A stretch of DNA of 14,024 nucleotides from an uncultured Clostridia bacterium. Lineage in GTDB: Bacteria; Bacillota; Clostridia; Oscillospirales; Ruminococcaceae. The stretch's first letter is position 1. Each line of letters opens with the position of its first letter. The stretch is from positions 1-14,024 of the forward strand of contig CAMEYZ010000032.1 of the NCBI GenBank assembly GCA_945947715.1, written 5' to 3'. A model generated the notes under the pieces. It did not search any database, was not told where the DNA came from, and worked only from the letters and a program-made list of their open reading frames with translations. This document shows positions 12,969 to 14,024 of this stretch, one piece after another. The position numbers were made by a program, and so were the translations under genes.

Positions 12969-12997
12969 ATTATACCACATTCGCAAAAAATAAGCAA
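12969..12997 (-). promoter_or_regulatory. Promoter of the PHP-malic enzyme-TSCPD operon
   Basis: On the minus strand, TTGCTT (-35, 12997-12992), a 17-nt spacer and TATAAT (-10, 12974-12969) are present, with a TG extended -10 (TGGTATAAT). It lies in the gap after the pseudouridine synthase gene and well before the PHP start. Confidence 0.8.
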
Positions 12998-13011
12998 GGG
13001 CTTTCAGAAAA

Positions 13012-13044
13012 TTTACACAAATTTTTATGTTTTTTTACACAAAT
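13012..13044. repeat. 11-nt direct repeat at the end of the pseudouridine synthase gene
   Basis: TTTACACAAAT occurs at 13012-13022 and again at 13034-13044, a 22-nt period, separated by T-rich sequence. The second copy includes the stop codon of the RluA-family gene. It may be a binding site near the downstream promoter or a remnant of a small duplication. No convincing terminator follows the gene; the nearest is a 4-bp AAGC/GCTT stem with a T run that overlaps the promoter. Confidence 0.35.
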
Positions 13045-13991
13045 CTGTCCTGAAACCATACATCGGGAACGGAAAACTCTCTTCCGCGGAGGTAATCGAG
13101 AGCCCCGGCGTCGGTTTTAAAGGCAAATTTCAGCTTATAGGAGCAGAGCGCCTGAGTTTTTATGCCATATTCGCGGTTGACGCGGTTGCTGCCGTACTTT
13201 ACGTCGCCCAGCAGGGGACAGCCGATGTATGCCATGTGCGCTCTTATCTGATGAGTCCTGCCCGTGAGCAGCTCTATCTCCAACAGAGAAAGCCTTCCGT
13301 CCGTGCGAATAACCTTGTATTTGGTGATTATCGTGCGGTTTTCGGGGGATTTTTTATCGCTGACCGTAACAGTGTTTGTTTTGCTGTCCTTGAAGAGATA
13401 TGCGGTGAGAGTGTCCTCGTCCTTGGGAGGACGTCCCACGCAGACGCACAGATAGCTCTTTTCTATCTCGCGAGCGCGAATCTTTTCATTGAGTATCCGC
13501 AGCGCTTCCGCAGTTTTTGCAGCGATGACGATGCCCTCAGTATTGCGGTCAAGGCGGTTGCACAGTGCGGGAGCGAAGCTGTTTTCCCTGTCGGGGAGAT
13601 ATTCTCCCTTGTCGTATAGATAGTGCTGGATGCGCCTGATAAGAGTATCTGAGGTACCGCCGTCGTCCTCGTGGACCACCAGTCCGCATTTTTTGTTGAC
13701 CAGCAGGATATTTTCGTCCTCATAGACGATATCCAGAGTCGAAGGTGCACAGAGAAAATCGTACTCAGGCTTTTCGACGGTCTCACCGAAAAACTCGTCG
13801 CTGATGTAAAGCTCTAAGATATCCCCCTCGTTAAGACGAGTGGATATCTCGCATTTTTTGCGGTTAAGCTTTATCCGCTTGGTGCGGAAATACTTGTACA
13901 TAAGAGTCTGGGGCATCAGGGGAACAGCCTTCATAACGAATTTGTCCGCCCGCTGACCGCTGTCGTTTTGATTGATAGTGTATGATCTCAC
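13035..13991 (-). CDS. RluA-family 23S rRNA-type pseudouridine synthase
   Basis: This encodes 318 residues: an S4-like RNA-binding region (about 12-65) and a catalytic domain (about 86-290). The RluA signature CNRLDRNTEGIVI carries the catalytic aspartate Asp148, and LLTGRTHQIRAHMAYIGCPLLGD (242-263 region) is the second conserved block. These enzymes convert uridine to pseudouridine in structured RNA, most often 23S rRNA; the RluC/RluD type fits the S4 domain, but the exact site cannot be read. Translation starts at GTG (13991) with AGGAGG 6 nt upstream, a strong site that overlaps the end of the upstream gene region. The stop codon lies in a direct repeat. It is likely the last gene of an operon that continues beyond the right edge. 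Confidence 0.95.
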   Translation of the reverse strand: MRSYTINQNDSGQRADKFVMKAVPLMPQTLMYKYFRTKRIKLNRKKCEISTRLNEGDILELYISDEFFGETVEKPEYDFLCAPSTLDIVYEDENILLVNKKCGLVVHEDDGGTSDTLIRRIQHYLYDKGEYLPDRENSFAPALCNRLDRNTEGIVIAAKTAEALRILNEKIRAREIEKSYLCVCVGRPPKDEDTLTAYLFKDSKTNTVTVSDKKSPENRTIITKYKVIRTDGRLSLLEIELLTGRTHQIRAHMAYIGCPLLGDVKYGSNRVNREYGIKTQALCSYKLKFAFKTDAGALDYLRGREFSVPDVWFQDRFV

Positions 13992-14001
13992 GAAGAGCCT
14001 C

Positions 14002-14024
14002 CTATTCGTCCAGCTTGAGCACAG
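14002..14024 (-). CDS. Last codons of an upstream gene (partial)
   Basis: Reading the minus strand from the window edge, one frame ends VLKLDE followed by TAG at 14004-14002. It lies 10 nt before the GTG of the pseudouridine synthase, whose ribosome binding site overlaps this stop. Such spacing is typical of an operon. Only six residues are visible, so identity is unknown and the frame itself is a guess. Confidence 0.35.

Noticed and set aside
1..14024. CRISPR array, prophage, toxin-antitoxin pair or biosynthetic cluster
   Set aside because: No regular spaced repeats, phage structural genes, integrase or transposase, small paired genes of toxin type, or synthetase genes are present. The window is mainly housekeeping.

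Overview
The window looks like chromosomal DNA from a low-to-mid GC Clostridia bacterium, probably a Ruminococcus-like member of the Oscillospiraceae. This is inferred from the ftsE-ftsX-M23-S41 gene order, strong AGGAGG-type ribosome binding sites, the TSCPD and PHP protein types and overall composition; no rRNA or tRNA is present to confirm it. Nearly all genes lie on the minus strand. The exceptions are a gene tail at the left edge and one pentapeptide-repeat gene.

Reading in the direction of minus-strand transcription (right to left): (a) the last codons of an unknown gene, then an RluA-family pseudouridine synthase (13035-13991). (b) A strong promoter and a roughly 165-nt structured leader, followed by a three-gene operon: PHP phosphoesterase, malic enzyme, TSCPD protein (12797 to 10467). 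It ends at a bidirectional terminator shared with (c), the plus-strand pentapeptide-repeat gene (9663-10418), which has a perfect-consensus promoter. (d) A divergent minus-strand unit: AI-2E family membrane protein plus a second PHP phosphoesterase (9440 to 7387). (e) A 311-nt AT-rich intergenic region with a structured leader, then a PucR/CdaR-type regulator (5990-7075) ending at a modest terminator. (f) A cell-division and cell-wall cluster: ftsE, ftsX, a secreted M23 endopeptidase with coiled coils, an S41 peptidase homologue, a small membrane protein and a TPR-like cytosolic protein (5891 to 257). (g) A bidirectional terminator, a long imperfect inverted repeat, and the end of a convergent plus-strand gene.

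The core of (f) has a well-known logic. FtsEX is a membrane ATPase/transducer that in other Firmicutes activates a PcsB/CwlO-type hydrolase at the septum or sidewall, and here the M23 enzyme keeps all zinc and catalytic ligands. The S41 protein next to it appears to lack the catalytic serine (Gly305 in its place, Lys330 and Gln334 kept), so it may be a scaffold rather than a protease. Two unrecognised small genes ride at the end of this cluster.

I see no defence system, CRISPR array, prophage, insertion sequence with a transposase, or biosynthetic cluster. The window is mainly housekeeping. The items most worth a second look are the apparent S41 pseudopeptidase, the structured leader before the PHP-malic enzyme operon, the inverted repeat at the left edge, and the hairpin between the ribosome binding site and start codon of ftsX.
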